Assembly (NCBI GenBank): GCA_003136355.1
Contig: PLED01000002.1
Coordinates: forward strand, 40,230 to 79,689
Length of the DNA: 39,460 bases
Reading direction: 5' to 3'
DNA from: Vulcanimicrobiota bacterium
Lineage (GTDB): Bacteria; Vulcanimicrobiota; Vulcanimicrobiia; Vulcanimicrobiales; Vulcanimicrobiaceae
The first letter of the stretch is position 1; every line of letters starts with the position of its first letter. Below, piece after piece: positions 18,350-29,696 of the stretch. Made by a program: the position numbers and the translations under genes. The notes under the pieces are model-generated. The model saw only the letters and a list, made by a program, of their open reading frames with translations. It ran no database searches and was not told the origin of the DNA.

Positions 18350-18529
18350 TTATACAAAAAGAAGCTCCGGGCCATGCTCGACGTTGGTTAGCCACCCTTC
18401 GGAGTCGATTAGTTTGGCTACAATCGTTGGGAGACCGTCTCCTCGACGTCGATCTGGGGTGAATGTAGCTGTGCATACCGGCGTGTCGAGCCGCACTTCG
18501 TGCGCCCGGGCCAGATCACAAATTGGCAC
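18350..18529 (-). CDS. Possible 59-aa ORF upstream of the precursor (not in track)
   Basis: GTG start; VPICDLARAHEVRLDTPVCTATFTPDRRRGDGLPTIVAKLIDSEGWLTNVEHGPELLFV*. Confidence 0.3.
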   Translation of the reverse strand: MPICDLARAHEVRLDTPVCTATFTPDRRRGDGLPTIVAKLIDSEGWLTNVEHGPELLFV

Positions 18530-18621
18530 GGCTCGAATTTTGTGCCTGTTGCAAATCGCCGTACGTTAGTGCGCCTATGAATGCACGGCGATTCGTTAAC
18601 GCTGCCAGTCTGCTTTAAAAA

Positions 18622-19386
18622 TCAAAGGCGATTCGATTTTTGCTTTTTTATTCCGCAGGAAAACTGATTTATAAAGTTGGGCCCGATGCGCATCATCTCG
18701 TCGGCGGCCTGCACGCCCTTGGCGTTGGCTTCGTACGCGCGCTGGGCGGCCAGAATCTGCATCATCGCCTCGACGATGGTGACGTTAGAGCGCTCGAGCA
18801 TGCCGAACTTCAGCTCGGGACCGCCGTGCTTTCCGGGATAAACGAACCGCGCTTTTCCCGAGGCTTTGGTTTCGAAGAACAGCGTACCGCCGGCCGATTC
18901 CAAATACTCCGGCGATGCAAACTCCGCTAAGCGGATGCGGCCGCACTTTTTCTCTCCAGCCGCCGTCTGCGCGGTCACGGCGCCGTCCGAAGCGACGTTC
19001 ACCGACATCGCGTCGGCCGGAATACGCGCACCGAGCAGACGGCGTCCTTGCGCATTTCGCAGCGAGCCGTCGGAGGCGCGCGAGAACTCGCCGTTGCGCG
19101 TGAACGCGAATCGTCCGGCGCCATCGGCCACGGCAAAAAATCCGGCTCCCTGGATAGCCAGATCGAAGGGACCGCCGCTGCGTTCGAGTTTGCCCTGCGT
19201 GAACATCACGTGAGAGCCGGCCGGAGCGGTTCCCAGCGTTCCGCGGCGCGTCGCGATGTCGGTAAAGGTTTCGGCCGCGCCTTTGAATCCGGCGACGTCG
19301 GCGTTAGCCAAATTGTCCGCGACGATCTCCAGGTTCTTTTGCTGCGCCGCCATTCCGGTGGCGGCCGCATAGAGCGCGCGGTTCAC
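18622..19386 (-). CDS. flgG: Flagellar basal-body rod protein, FlgG-like
   Basis: GTG start overlapping the flgF stop; MNRALYAAATGMAAQQKNLEIVADNLANADVAGFKG..; C-terminal EAMMQILAAQRAYEANAKGVQAADEMM. Confidence 0.85.
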   Translation of the reverse strand: MNRALYAAATGMAAQQKNLEIVADNLANADVAGFKGAAETFTDIATRRGTLGTAPAGSHVMFTQGKLERSGGPFDLAIQGAGFFAVADGAGRFAFTRNGEFSRASDGSLRNAQGRRLLGARIPADAMSVNVASDGAVTAQTAAGEKKCGRIRLAEFASPEYLESAGGTLFFETKASGKARFVYPGKHGGPELKFGMLERSNVTIVEAMMQILAAQRAYEANAKGVQAADEMMRIGPNFINQFSCGIKKQKSNRL

Positions 19387-19901
19387 TTGAACTCCGACAT
19401 CTTGGAATTTGCTTGCTGCGCCGTCTGATCGATCGCGCTCAAAACCTTTTGCGCAGCCTCGAACGAACGCTCGGCTTCGAGCACGTTCACCATCTCGCCG
19501 ACTGCGTCGACGTTGGAGCTTTCCAGAAAACCGCCGCGCACATACGAGCCGCGCGCCAGTGAGGTGCCGACGAGCGTCCGGCCGAGGTCGTCGCGCAGCG
19601 CTCCGAAACGGTCGCGCGTGAATGCGCCGCTGCGTGTGCGGATCGTGCGTCCGCCGGCTCCGCGCAACACGAAAGCGCCTTCGCCGACGATGGCGCGGTC
19701 GAGCGCTCTGCCCGTGCGGCGCAAAGCGCCCTGGCCGTCGTCGCGAACCGGACTCACGCGGACGCCGCGCGCCTGCAGCCATCCGCGCGCGAGGCTTCTC
19801 CGGAAACCGTCGGTCGATCCGTTGGCGAGGTTCTGCGCGGCTATCTCCAGCCGGGTTTGCGCGGCGGACATTGCGCTCGCCGCCCATGCTATGCCATCCA
19901 T
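19383..19901 (-). CDS. Flagellar rod protein FlgF-like (short)
   Basis: AMSAAQTRLEIAAQNLANGSTDGFRR..EMVNVLEAERSFEAAQKVLSAIDQTAQ. Confidence 0.75.
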   Translation of the reverse strand: MDGIAWAASAMSAAQTRLEIAAQNLANGSTDGFRRSLARGWLQARGVRVSPVRDDGQGALRRTGRALDRAIVGEGAFVLRGAGGRTIRTRSGAFTRDRFGALRDDLGRTLVGTSLARGSYVRGGFLESSNVDAVGEMVNVLEAERSFEAAQKVLSAIDQTAQQANSKMSEFK

Positions 19902-19945
19902 GCCCGCATGGTAGACCGCGTCCGTGAACGAAAGATGACCGGAAG

Positions 19946-20305
19946 ATGAAAGCCGCTCGCGCGATCCTCGCGCTGCTGATGCTGGCCGGATGTTCGCAGC
20001 CGGCGCCCCAAGGCGCCGCCGATACCGCCGCCGCGCGGGAACTTCGCGCGATCGAGCCGCTCAAAGCGCAGTACAAGCCCGTCATCACCGGCTTCGACAT
20101 AAAAGGCACGACCCTCGACGTCTTCGTCGATGCCGAAGCGATGAGCGAGATGGACGCGCCGGTCGAGGCGCAGATGGAAACGGGCGCACTCAAGCGCTGG
20201 CACGACGCGTGGAAGTCCAACAACGCCGGCAAGCACGCGACGCTGCACGTGCGTCTGCGCAACTACTTCGGCGAAGTCGTCTTCAGCGAATCAGCAAAAG
20301 TCTAA
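19946..20305 (+). CDS. Lipoprotein of unknown function
   Basis: MKAARAILALLMLAGCSQ lipobox. Confidence 0.7.
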   Translation: MKAARAILALLMLAGCSQPAPQGAADTAAARELRAIEPLKAQYKPVITGFDIKGTTLDVFVDAEAMSEMDAPVEAQMETGALKRWHDAWKSNNAGKHATLHVRLRNYFGEVVFSESAKV

Positions 20306-21487
20306 TCACAGCTGCCGGTACGCCACCAGCGTTTGGTACACCGTCGTGAGCAACTGTCCGATCTGGTCGTCGGTGGGCTGACTGTTCAATCCGATGACGA
20401 GGACCGCATCTTGCGCCGGAAAATACAGATGCACCATGCGATACCCAAGTGTCTCGCCTTCGTAAAACCACACAGCGCCGCCAACCGCGGGTTGGAAGAC
20501 TTGCGCCACGCCAAGCCCGAACCCGCGCGGATTGCTCGCCGAGACTTGCGCGATTGGCGCACCGGTTGACTGCGAGACCAAACTCGTCAGCTCGCTGCGC
20601 TGCGCGGAGGCCAACACAGGACCCAAGTAGAGCGCGCGCACCCAGCGGGTAAGGTCGCTCGGCGAACAGACGATGCCGCCCGCAGCCTGTGCCCAGGATG
20701 CGCTGAGCGGTTTCTGGTCGCGTCCCAACAACGGAGCCAAACCCGCACTGTCGGGATCCGAGTTAAAAAAGTACCCCGAGACCATTTGGTCCTGAACGCT
20801 CGCCGGATAAATGTGCGCGTCGTAATATGTGCTGTGTAGGCCAAGCGGACCGATTAGCCGATTCTGCAGCTCGGTGGCATAGCTGTTTCCGGTTATCTTT
20901 TCAATGATCAGTTGAGCGAGCTCGTATCCCGTATTCGAGTAGAGCCAGCCGGGCTGAAGCGGCGTGCTCTGACTCACGTACGCGATCAACTGCGGCGCAC
21001 TATAAAATGCCGTCGGAGCCGATGAGTAATCGTGCTCCCACGCCGGGGTGGCATCATAGGTCGCAATGCCGCTGGTCATGCTCAGCAGCTGCTTGATCGT
21101 TACATCCTTCCACGAAGGGTACTGCGGGAGCCACTGCCCGACGGTTTGATTGACGTTCAGTTTGTTCTCGGCTTCGAGTTGCAACAGGATGACGGCGGTG
21201 AAGGCCTTCGTGTTGCTCCCGATTTCAAACAGATTTGCGGGCGTGACCGGCGTGCTGCCGCCGAACGTGGTCGTTCCCGCAGCGACGTCGATAGTTGACG
21301 GTTGTCCGTGCAAGCTCAGGCTCAGTGAAACGGCGGAGATGTGCTCGGCCGTTCCGCGGTCCGCTAAGTATCCTCGCAGGTCCTGCGCGAGTGCGTCCGA
21401 CAGCGATGTTTGCGGCGCCAAATTCGCGCGCGTGCATCCAACCAATGCGGTCATGCAGATGAAAAATATCGCACGCGATAGGGTCAT
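20306..21487 (-). CDS. Serine hydrolase, beta-lactamase class C/DD-peptidase family, lipoprotein
   Basis: Signal MTLSRAIFFICMTALVGC; IGSNTKAFTAVIL (SxxK), YSNTGYELAQ (YxN). Confidence 0.85.
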   Translation of the reverse strand: MTLSRAIFFICMTALVGCTRANLAPQTSLSDALAQDLRGYLADRGTAEHISAVSLSLSLHGQPSTIDVAAGTTTFGGSTPVTPANLFEIGSNTKAFTAVILLQLEAENKLNVNQTVGQWLPQYPSWKDVTIKQLLSMTSGIATYDATPAWEHDYSSAPTAFYSAPQLIAYVSQSTPLQPGWLYSNTGYELAQLIIEKITGNSYATELQNRLIGPLGLHSTYYDAHIYPASVQDQMVSGYFFNSDPDSAGLAPLLGRDQKPLSASWAQAAGGIVCSPSDLTRWVRALYLGPVLASAQRSELTSLVSQSTGAPIAQVSASNPRGFGLGVAQVFQPAVGGAVWFYEGETLGYRMVHLYFPAQDAVLVIGLNSQPTDDQIGQLLTTVYQTLVAYRQL

Positions 21488-21490
21488 CGT

Positions 21491-22564
21491 TCAGAGATTC
21501 GCTAACACCCGTTCGGTGAACTCCGCGCTCGATAGAGCCTTTTCGTTCGCGGTCGCCAGATCCGCCGTGCGCGCGCCATCCGCAAACGTCCGCTCGACGG
21601 CGTTCTCGATTTTCGTGGCGCCGGTTTCATCGGCAAAACTGTGCCGCAGCAGCATCGCCGCCGACAGAATCGCCGCGGTGGGATTGGCGATGCCGCGCCC
21701 GGCGATATCCGGCGCGGTGCCGCTGATCGGCTCGTAGAGGCCGAACTGCTTCCCAGGCTCGCCCTTCGTGCCGAGGCTCGCGCTCGGCAAGTTGCCAATC
21801 GATCCGGTCAGCATCGCCGCTTCGTCGGAAAGAATATCGCCGAACATGTTTTCGGTGAGCAGCACGTCAAATTCGGCCGGCCGCCGCACCAGCTGCATCG
21901 CCGCGTTATCCACCAGCAAGTGCGCGACGCGGACGCCGGGATACTCCGGTGCGATGCGGTCGACCACGCGCCGCCACAAACGTGAGGTCTCCAAAATGTT
22001 TTGTTTGTCGACCGAGGTGACGAGGTTGCGCCGGTTGCCCGCCAGTTCGAATGCGACGCGCGCGATGCGCTCGATCTCCGGCGCGCGGTAGAACATCGTG
22101 TCGACGGCTTCTTCGATGCCGTCGCTGGCAATACGCTGTTCCTTCGGCGTTCCAAAATAAATGCCGCCGGTCAATTCGCGCACGACGATCAGATCGAGAC
22201 CTTCGAGCAGCTCGGGCTTCAGACTCGACGCCGACTCGAGTCCGCGCAAAAGCCGCACCGGACGCAGGTTCGCGTAGAGTTCGTAATCGCGCCGCAGCAA
22301 GAAGAGCGCGTATTCCGGGCGTTCGACCAGCGGTTTGCCGTCGTATTCGGGCAATCCGACCGAACCGAAAAGGATCGCGTCGGAGCGGTCGCAGAGTGCG
22401 CGCGTCTCTTCGGGCAGCGCCGGCTTGCTCGCGCGCAGCGCCGCGCCGCCGACATCGGCTTGGACGCACTCGACATCGGGGCGCACTTTTTGAAGAACCC
22501 GCACCGCGGCGCCGGTCACTTCGGGACCGATGCCGTCGCCGGGCAGTACCGCGATCGTGCTAAT
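21491..22564 (-). CDS. leuB: 3-isopropylmalate dehydrogenase, probable ATT start
   Basis: STIAVLPGDGIGPEVTG..FGSVGLPEYDGKP..YANLRPVRLL..TENMFGDILSDEAAMLTGSIGNLPSASL; no ATG/GTG/TTG upstream of the conserved N-terminus. Confidence 0.85.
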   Translation of the reverse strand: MSTIAVLPGDGIGPEVTGAAVRVLQKVRPDVECVQADVGGAALRASKPALPEETRALCDRSDAILFGSVGLPEYDGKPLVERPEYALFLLRRDYELYANLRPVRLLRGLESASSLKPELLEGLDLIVVRELTGGIYFGTPKEQRIASDGIEEAVDTMFYRAPEIERIARVAFELAGNRRNLVTSVDKQNILETSRLWRRVVDRIAPEYPGVRVAHLLVDNAAMQLVRRPAEFDVLLTENMFGDILSDEAAMLTGSIGNLPSASLGTKGEPGKQFGLYEPISGTAPDIAGRGIANPTAAILSAAMLLRHSFADETGATKIENAVERTFADGARTADLATANEKALSSAEFTERVLANL

Positions 22565-23114
22565 AGACCGTGATGCGGTTGGTATCGCTCAGATCTGTTT
22601 CCGAGCTTTCGCCGGACGCCTTGGGCGGTTCGGCCGCCTGCGGCGTTTCGCCGTTACTTTGCGGAGGCGTTCTTTCCAACAGCGCGATGTGCGTCATCAG
22701 CAGGCTGCGTAGCTCGCTGCGGGCTTTCTCGGCGGCTTCGTTGGCGCGCTGGTGCTCGCGGCGCGCGTCGGCGGCCGCGTCGGTGAACGTCGAAATCTCG
22801 CGCTCGGCCGAAATGCGCGCCTGCTCTTTGATCAGATCCGCCTCTTTATGCGCCGAAGCTTTGACTTCATCGGCCGTGCGCTGTGCCAGCAGCAGCGTGT
22901 TTTGCAGCGACTCTTCCATCGCTTTGAAATGGCTGATCCGTTCTTTGAGGTCGGCGATTTCAGCTTCTAACGCTGCGCGGTGCTGCGCATCGTCTTCGAG
23001 CGTCTCGATCACCTCGTCCAAAAACTGATCGACTTCCGCGCGGTCGTAACCCTGCAGCGCCTTTTTGAAGGTCTTATGCTGGATGTCGACAGGCGTGATT
23101 CTTTGCATGCTCAT
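22560..23114 (-). CDS. DivIVA-domain protein
   Basis: ITPVDIQHKTFKKALQGYDRAEVDQFLDEV plus coiled coil. Confidence 0.85.
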   Translation of the reverse strand: MSMQRITPVDIQHKTFKKALQGYDRAEVDQFLDEVIETLEDDAQHRAALEAEIADLKERISHFKAMEESLQNTLLLAQRTADEVKASAHKEADLIKEQARISAEREISTFTDAAADARREHQRANEAAEKARSELRSLLMTHIALLERTPPQSNGETPQAAEPPKASGESSETDLSDTNRITVY

Positions 23115-23521
23115 CCTCTATTGGAAAGAAAGTCGAGGGAACCGTCGGCCATCATGGATTCGCGCAAGCCTTGCGAGTTGACCACAACGCCCGCAGGAAC
23201 GATCAGGTAAATCGCTTCGGCGAGTTTTTGGATCTTGCCGTCGATCGTGTATGCGACGCCGGAGGTAAAGTCGACAACGCGCTGCAGCAGCGAGCGGTCC
23301 GCGTTTTGGAGATTGACGATCACGACTTGGCGATTGCGCAAAGCATCGGCGATTTCGGTGACGTCGCCGAATGCGCGCGGCGCGTAGACGCTGACTTCGG
23401 TGCCGCCGCGGCGCGAGACGCCGCTCAGCGGGACGACGTTGCGCGAGCCTTCTTCCGCATACAGTTCGTCACCTTCGTCGCTCATCGAAAAGAACGAGCC
23501 GATCCTGGTAAACATGCTCAT
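23111..23521 (-). CDS. sepF: Cell division protein SepF
   Basis: ADALRNRQVVIVNLQNADRSLLQRVVDFTSGVAYTIDGKIQKLAEAIYLIVP. Confidence 0.88.
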   Translation of the reverse strand: MSMFTRIGSFFSMSDEGDELYAEEGSRNVVPLSGVSRRGGTEVSVYAPRAFGDVTEIADALRNRQVVIVNLQNADRSLLQRVVDFTSGVAYTIDGKIQKLAEAIYLIVPAGVVVNSQGLRESMMADGSLDFLSNRG

Positions 23522-23562
23522 GTCAGCCTCACTTTAGCTCTGAAACTTCGACGGCCCGGCGG

Positions 23563-24228
23563 CTAGACCCGCGCGGGCGCCGCTCGCGGGCCGAATAAAA
23601 CGCTGCCCAGCCGCACCATCGTCGAGCCGGCGCGCAACGCCTCGCGCCAGTCGCCGGACATTCCGAGCGAGAGCACCGTTCCGCCAACCGCCCCGAAGAC
23701 GCCGGCCGCGACTTCGAATGCGCGCGCCGTCTCCGAACTCGATGCGCCCAGCGGACCGATTGCCATCACGCCGTCCACGGTCAGGCTCGCCTCTTGCCGC
23801 AGCGCGCGCGCGAGCTCGGGCGCCTCCTCGGGGCGCACGCCGTACCGCTCGTTAGGTGAAATGTTCAGCTGGATGAGGACCCGGAGCCGCTTGCCCGCTG
23901 CAGCCGCGGCCTTCGCAAGCGCCAGTCCCGCCTCGATGCGGTCCACGCTCTGCACCACGTCGAACGTCTCAACGATCGCTTTGGCTTTGTTGCTCTGCAC
24001 GCGTCCGATGAAGTGCTTGGTGAACGCCCCTTCGACAAGCTCAGGACTTCGGCCGCAAAGGAAATCGAATTTCGCGCGCGCTTCCTGCAGATAGTTTTCG
24101 CCGACATCCCGGACGCCCGCCGCGATAGCTTCTTCGAGCGCTTCGGCCGGCTGCGATTTCGTTACGGCGACGATCGCTACGTGCGCCGGAATTTCCGCGC
24201 GCAGCTGCGCCCAGCGCTCCGCGATCAT
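23563..24228 (-). CDS. YggS-family PLP homeostasis protein
   Basis: IVAVTKSQPAEALEEAIAAGVRDVGENYLQEARAKF..HFIGRVQSNKAKAI; start overlaps lgt stop. Confidence 0.88.
   Translation of the reverse strand: MIAERWAQLRAEIPAHVAIVAVTKSQPAEALEEAIAAGVRDVGENYLQEARAKFDFLCGRSPELVEGAFTKHFIGRVQSNKAKAIVETFDVVQSVDRIEAGLALAKAAAAAGKRLRVLIQLNISPNERYGVRPEEAPELARALRQEASLTVDGVMAIGPLGASSSETARAFEVAAGVFGAVGGTVLSLGMSGDWREALRAGSTMVRLGSVLFGPRAAPARV
24028..24046 (-). repeat. Repeat-family fragment inside yggS
   Basis: CCTTCGACAAGCTCAGGA core; encodes SPELVEG in the yggS frame. Confidence 0.7.
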
Positions 24229-25067
24229 GCGGCGGGCGCCGCGTCCGTACGCCCCCCTCTGCGCGCGCACACATATACCATGATTGCGCCGATTGCAATC
24301 ATTGGGAGCGCGTAGAGCTGGCCGCCGGTAATGCCGTGCCACGAAAAATCGGCTTGCCGCCAAATTTCGGCGATCGAACGGGTAATACCGTAGAGCGTGA
24401 ACCAACTCCAGGCCACAACGCCGTCGGGCGGACGCCGCTTATAGATGAAGAGCAAAATCGGCAGCGTCAACGCATCGAGGATCGCTTCGTAGAGCTGCGA
24501 GGGGTGCAGCGGCAGCCCGCGGTTTTGCGGCGGTATGTCGGCGTTGGCGCCGGGCACCATGCACCACGGCCGATCCGGTTTGCAGACATCACCCCAGAGT
24601 TCGTCGTTGATGAAATTGACGAAACGCGTGAGCGCGATTCCGACCGGCAAGAGCATGACCATCTCGTCGCCCAGCACGCTGAACGTCAAACCAGGATGTT
24701 TGCGCAGAAAAAGAATCGTCGCAACGATGGTCGCGATCATCGCGCCATGGAAGGCCATGCCGCCATTCCAAATCGCGATGAAATTGATCGGATTGCTTAA
24801 GTACGACGACAGGTTGTGCTTGCTGATGATGTCGTTGATCACGAAGAACGTCCGGCCGCCGACAAGCACGCCGACCAGCGCGTAGACGAGAAAATCTTGA
24901 ATCTGATCGCGCGTCAACCCGAGGCGGCGCATGCCTGCCGGACGGCTCATCCAGAAGTAGACGGCCGCAAATCCGATCAAATAGGATATGCCGTACCAAT
25001 GAATGCTGATGCGCCAGATATGAATGGCGATCGGATCGATGTTGGGATACGTGAACCAATGATTCAA
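24225..25067 (-). CDS. lgt: Prolipoprotein diacylglyceryl transferase
   Basis: WRISIHWYGISYLIGFAAVY; FVNFINDELWGDVCKPDRPWCMV; HPSQLYEAI; TTG start chosen from family length. Confidence 0.88.
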   Translation of the reverse strand: MNHWFTYPNIDPIAIHIWRISIHWYGISYLIGFAAVYFWMSRPAGMRRLGLTRDQIQDFLVYALVGVLVGGRTFFVINDIISKHNLSSYLSNPINFIAIWNGGMAFHGAMIATIVATILFLRKHPGLTFSVLGDEMVMLLPVGIALTRFVNFINDELWGDVCKPDRPWCMVPGANADIPPQNRGLPLHPSQLYEAILDALTLPILLFIYKRRPPDGVVAWSWFTLYGITRSIAEIWRQADFSWHGITGGQLYALPMIAIGAIMVYVCARRGGRTDAAPAA

Positions 25068-25093
25068 GAGCAGTCCTGTCAAATGAAGCTGGC

Positions 25094-25822
25094 GTGACCA
25101 CGCACGTCGGGGCCGGGATTGCGTTCCTGGCGGGGCTCGTTTCCTTCGTTTCTCCCTGCGTCCTTCCGCTGGTGCCGGCGTATCTTTCATTTCTGACGGG
25201 TTCAACGATAGAGGAGTTGCAAAACAGCACGGCCGCCCCCGCGCGAGTGCGCGTTCTCGCGCATGCCGTCGCGTTTATCATCGGCTTCACGATCGTATTC
25301 GTGGCGTTGGGAGCATCTGCCAGCGCGGTCGGAATGTTGCTCAAAACGAACCGGCATATCATCGCGCAAATCGGCGGCGCGATCATTATCATCTTGGGCC
25401 TGCAGATGATCGGCGTCTTCCGTCTGAAGTTTTTGGCTATGGACAAACGCCTGCATCTGCAGCCGGGAAACCGCTCCTTTTTTATGTCCGGCGTCGTCGG
25501 CGTTGCGTTCGCGGCTGGATGGTCGCCATGCATCGGACCGATTCTCGCGGCGATCCTTGCGATCGCATCGCAAGCGGGCGGAGCGGCTCAGGGCGCGTGG
25601 CTGCTGTTCATCTACTCGATGGGTTTAGCGGTGCCGTTCATTATCTTAGCACTGGCGTTCGGCGCGGTGCTGCCGGTTCTCAACCGCATGAAGCGTTCTT
25701 TGCGGATCGTCGAGATTGTGGCCGGGGTTTTCATGATCTTCGTGGGTATCGTGCTGCTAACAGATAAATTCCTCATCATCGCGGGCAAGTTGTATCAATA
25801 TGTTCCGACGCCAAAGATCTGA
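25094..25822 (+). CDS. Cytochrome c biogenesis protein CcdA family
   Basis: FLAGLVSFVSPCVLPLVPAYLSFLTG; AFAAGWSPCIGPILAAIL. Confidence 0.9.
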   Translation: MTTHVGAGIAFLAGLVSFVSPCVLPLVPAYLSFLTGSTIEELQNSTAAPARVRVLAHAVAFIIGFTIVFVALGASASAVGMLLKTNRHIIAQIGGAIIIILGLQMIGVFRLKFLAMDKRLHLQPGNRSFFMSGVVGVAFAAGWSPCIGPILAAILAIASQAGGAAQGAWLLFIYSMGLAVPFIILALAFGAVLPVLNRMKRSLRIVEIVAGVFMIFVGIVLLTDKFLIIAGKLYQYVPTPKI

Positions 25823-26250
25823 CACGCTGCAGCTGTTCCTAGTCGCGGCGCTTGTCGTCGTGGCGGATCAGCTCAGCAAACGCTATATCGCAACGCACTT
25901 TATGCCCGGTGAAAGCCGGCTTGTCGTCCCCGGCTTGCTGCGCTGGACGTACGAGCAAAATCAGCATGGCGCGTTCGGACTTTTCGGCGATTCGCCCGTG
26001 CTGCTCATCGCGATGGCCGCCGTCGTGCTCGCGATCTTTTGGTTTTCGTTTCGCGATCAGGCGCGCACCTCGCGGACCGTGCGCATCGCCTTCGGCATGA
26101 TCCTCGGCGGCGCGATCGGCAACATCGTCGATCGCCTGCATTACCGCTACGTGATCGACTTCATCGATTTTTACAAGATTTGGCCGAACATCTTCGACGT
26201 CGCCGACACGTGCATCACGATCGGCGTCATTTTGCTGATCCTTTCAAGCC

Positions 26251-26273
<23 letters not shown>
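25800..26273 (+). CDS. lspA: Signal peptidase II
   Basis: VVADQLSKRYI; NQHGAFGLF; GGAIGNIVDRLHYRYVIDFIDF. Confidence 0.92.
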
Positions 26274-29085
<2,812 letters not shown>

Positions 29086-29088
29086 ACT

Positions 29089-29142
29089 GTCATCCTAAGC
29101 CGGCGTTTGTCACTCGTCATCGTAAGCCGGCGTTTGTCACTC
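29089..29142 (+). repeat. Two tandem 27-bp repeats
   Basis: GTCATC[C/G]TAAGCCGGCGTTTGTCACTC x2, followed by GTCATCCTGAGCTTGTCGAAGT. Confidence 0.85.
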
Positions 29143-29164
29143 GTCATCCTGAGCTTGTCGAAGT

Positions 29165-29225
29165 GTCATCCTGAGCCTGTCGAAGGACCCCGAGCGGCGC
29201 GTCGATAGACGCGCAAGCCGAGGGG
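29165..29225 (+). repeat. Left 61-bp inverted repeat with internal hairpin
   Basis: GTCATCCTGAGCCTGTCGAAGGACCCCGAGCGGCGCGTCGATAGACGCGCAAGCCGAGGGG. Confidence 0.9.
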
Positions 29226-29234
29226 AGTGCTAGC

Positions 29235-29525
29235 TCACAGGATTTTTCGCCGAGAAAGCTCTTGTATTTTCATCCAGTTGTCGTCGACCAGCGCTTGTTT
29301 CTTTTTACGTGACCAGCCTTTGAGTTTCTTCTCCCAAGATATGGCGCTGTTCGGATCGTCAAACTCGGTGGCATAAACCAGCGTGGCGGGACGCCTCAGA
29401 TACGTATAACAGTGCGTGTCAATACCTTCGTTATGCTGCCAAACCCGTAAGTCCAGATTGTTCGTTATCCCGACATAGAAGCTGCCATCGGCGCATTGCA
29501 GCATGTAGACGTGATATTTTCGCAC
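29235..29525 (-). CDS. GIY-YIG nuclease superfamily protein
   Basis: YHVYMLQCADGSFYVGITNNLDLRVWQHN..RRPATLVYATEFDDPNSAISWEKKLKGWSRKKKQAL. Confidence 0.9.
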   Translation of the reverse strand: MRKYHVYMLQCADGSFYVGITNNLDLRVWQHNEGIDTHCYTYLRRPATLVYATEFDDPNSAISWEKKLKGWSRKKKQALVDDNWMKIQELSRRKIL

Positions 29526-29565
29526 GCCTCTCTTCTGCGACGACCTTTGAATTTTGAAAGGGCCG

Positions 29566-29626
29566 CCCCTCGATTAGCGCGTCTATCGACGCGCCACTCG
29601 GGGTCCTTCGACAGGCTCAGGATGAC
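29566..29626 (-). repeat. Right 61-bp inverted repeat
   Basis: Reverse complement: GTCATCCTGAGCCTGTCGAAGGACCCCGAGTGGCGCGTCGATAGACGCGCTAATCGAGGGG. Confidence 0.9.
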
Positions 29627-29693
29627 ATTTATCCAGGCTCAGGATGACATTTATCCAGGCTCAGGATGACATTTATAAAGGCTCAGGATGACA
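29612..29693 (+). repeat. 22-bp tandem repeat array, ~3.7 units
   Basis: CAGGCTCAGGATGACATTTATC x3 then AAGGCTCAGGATGACAT. Confidence 0.9.
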
Positions 29694-29696
29694 TCG

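Larger units (their letters stand above)
29165..29626. mobile_element. Candidate GIY-YIG-bearing inverted-repeat element
   Basis: 61-bp inverted repeats 29165-29225 and 29566-29626 (57/61 identical by eye) enclose only the GIY-YIG ORF. Confidence 0.55.

Noticed and set aside
19387-20262. N-terminal 290 aa of the 546-aa track ORF 18622-20262
   Set aside because: It overlaps flgF out of frame and has no family signal; only the FlgG part from 19386 is credible.
29089-29693. CRISPR array
   Set aside because: Repeats are tandem or inverted with no regular unique spacers and no cas genes nearby.
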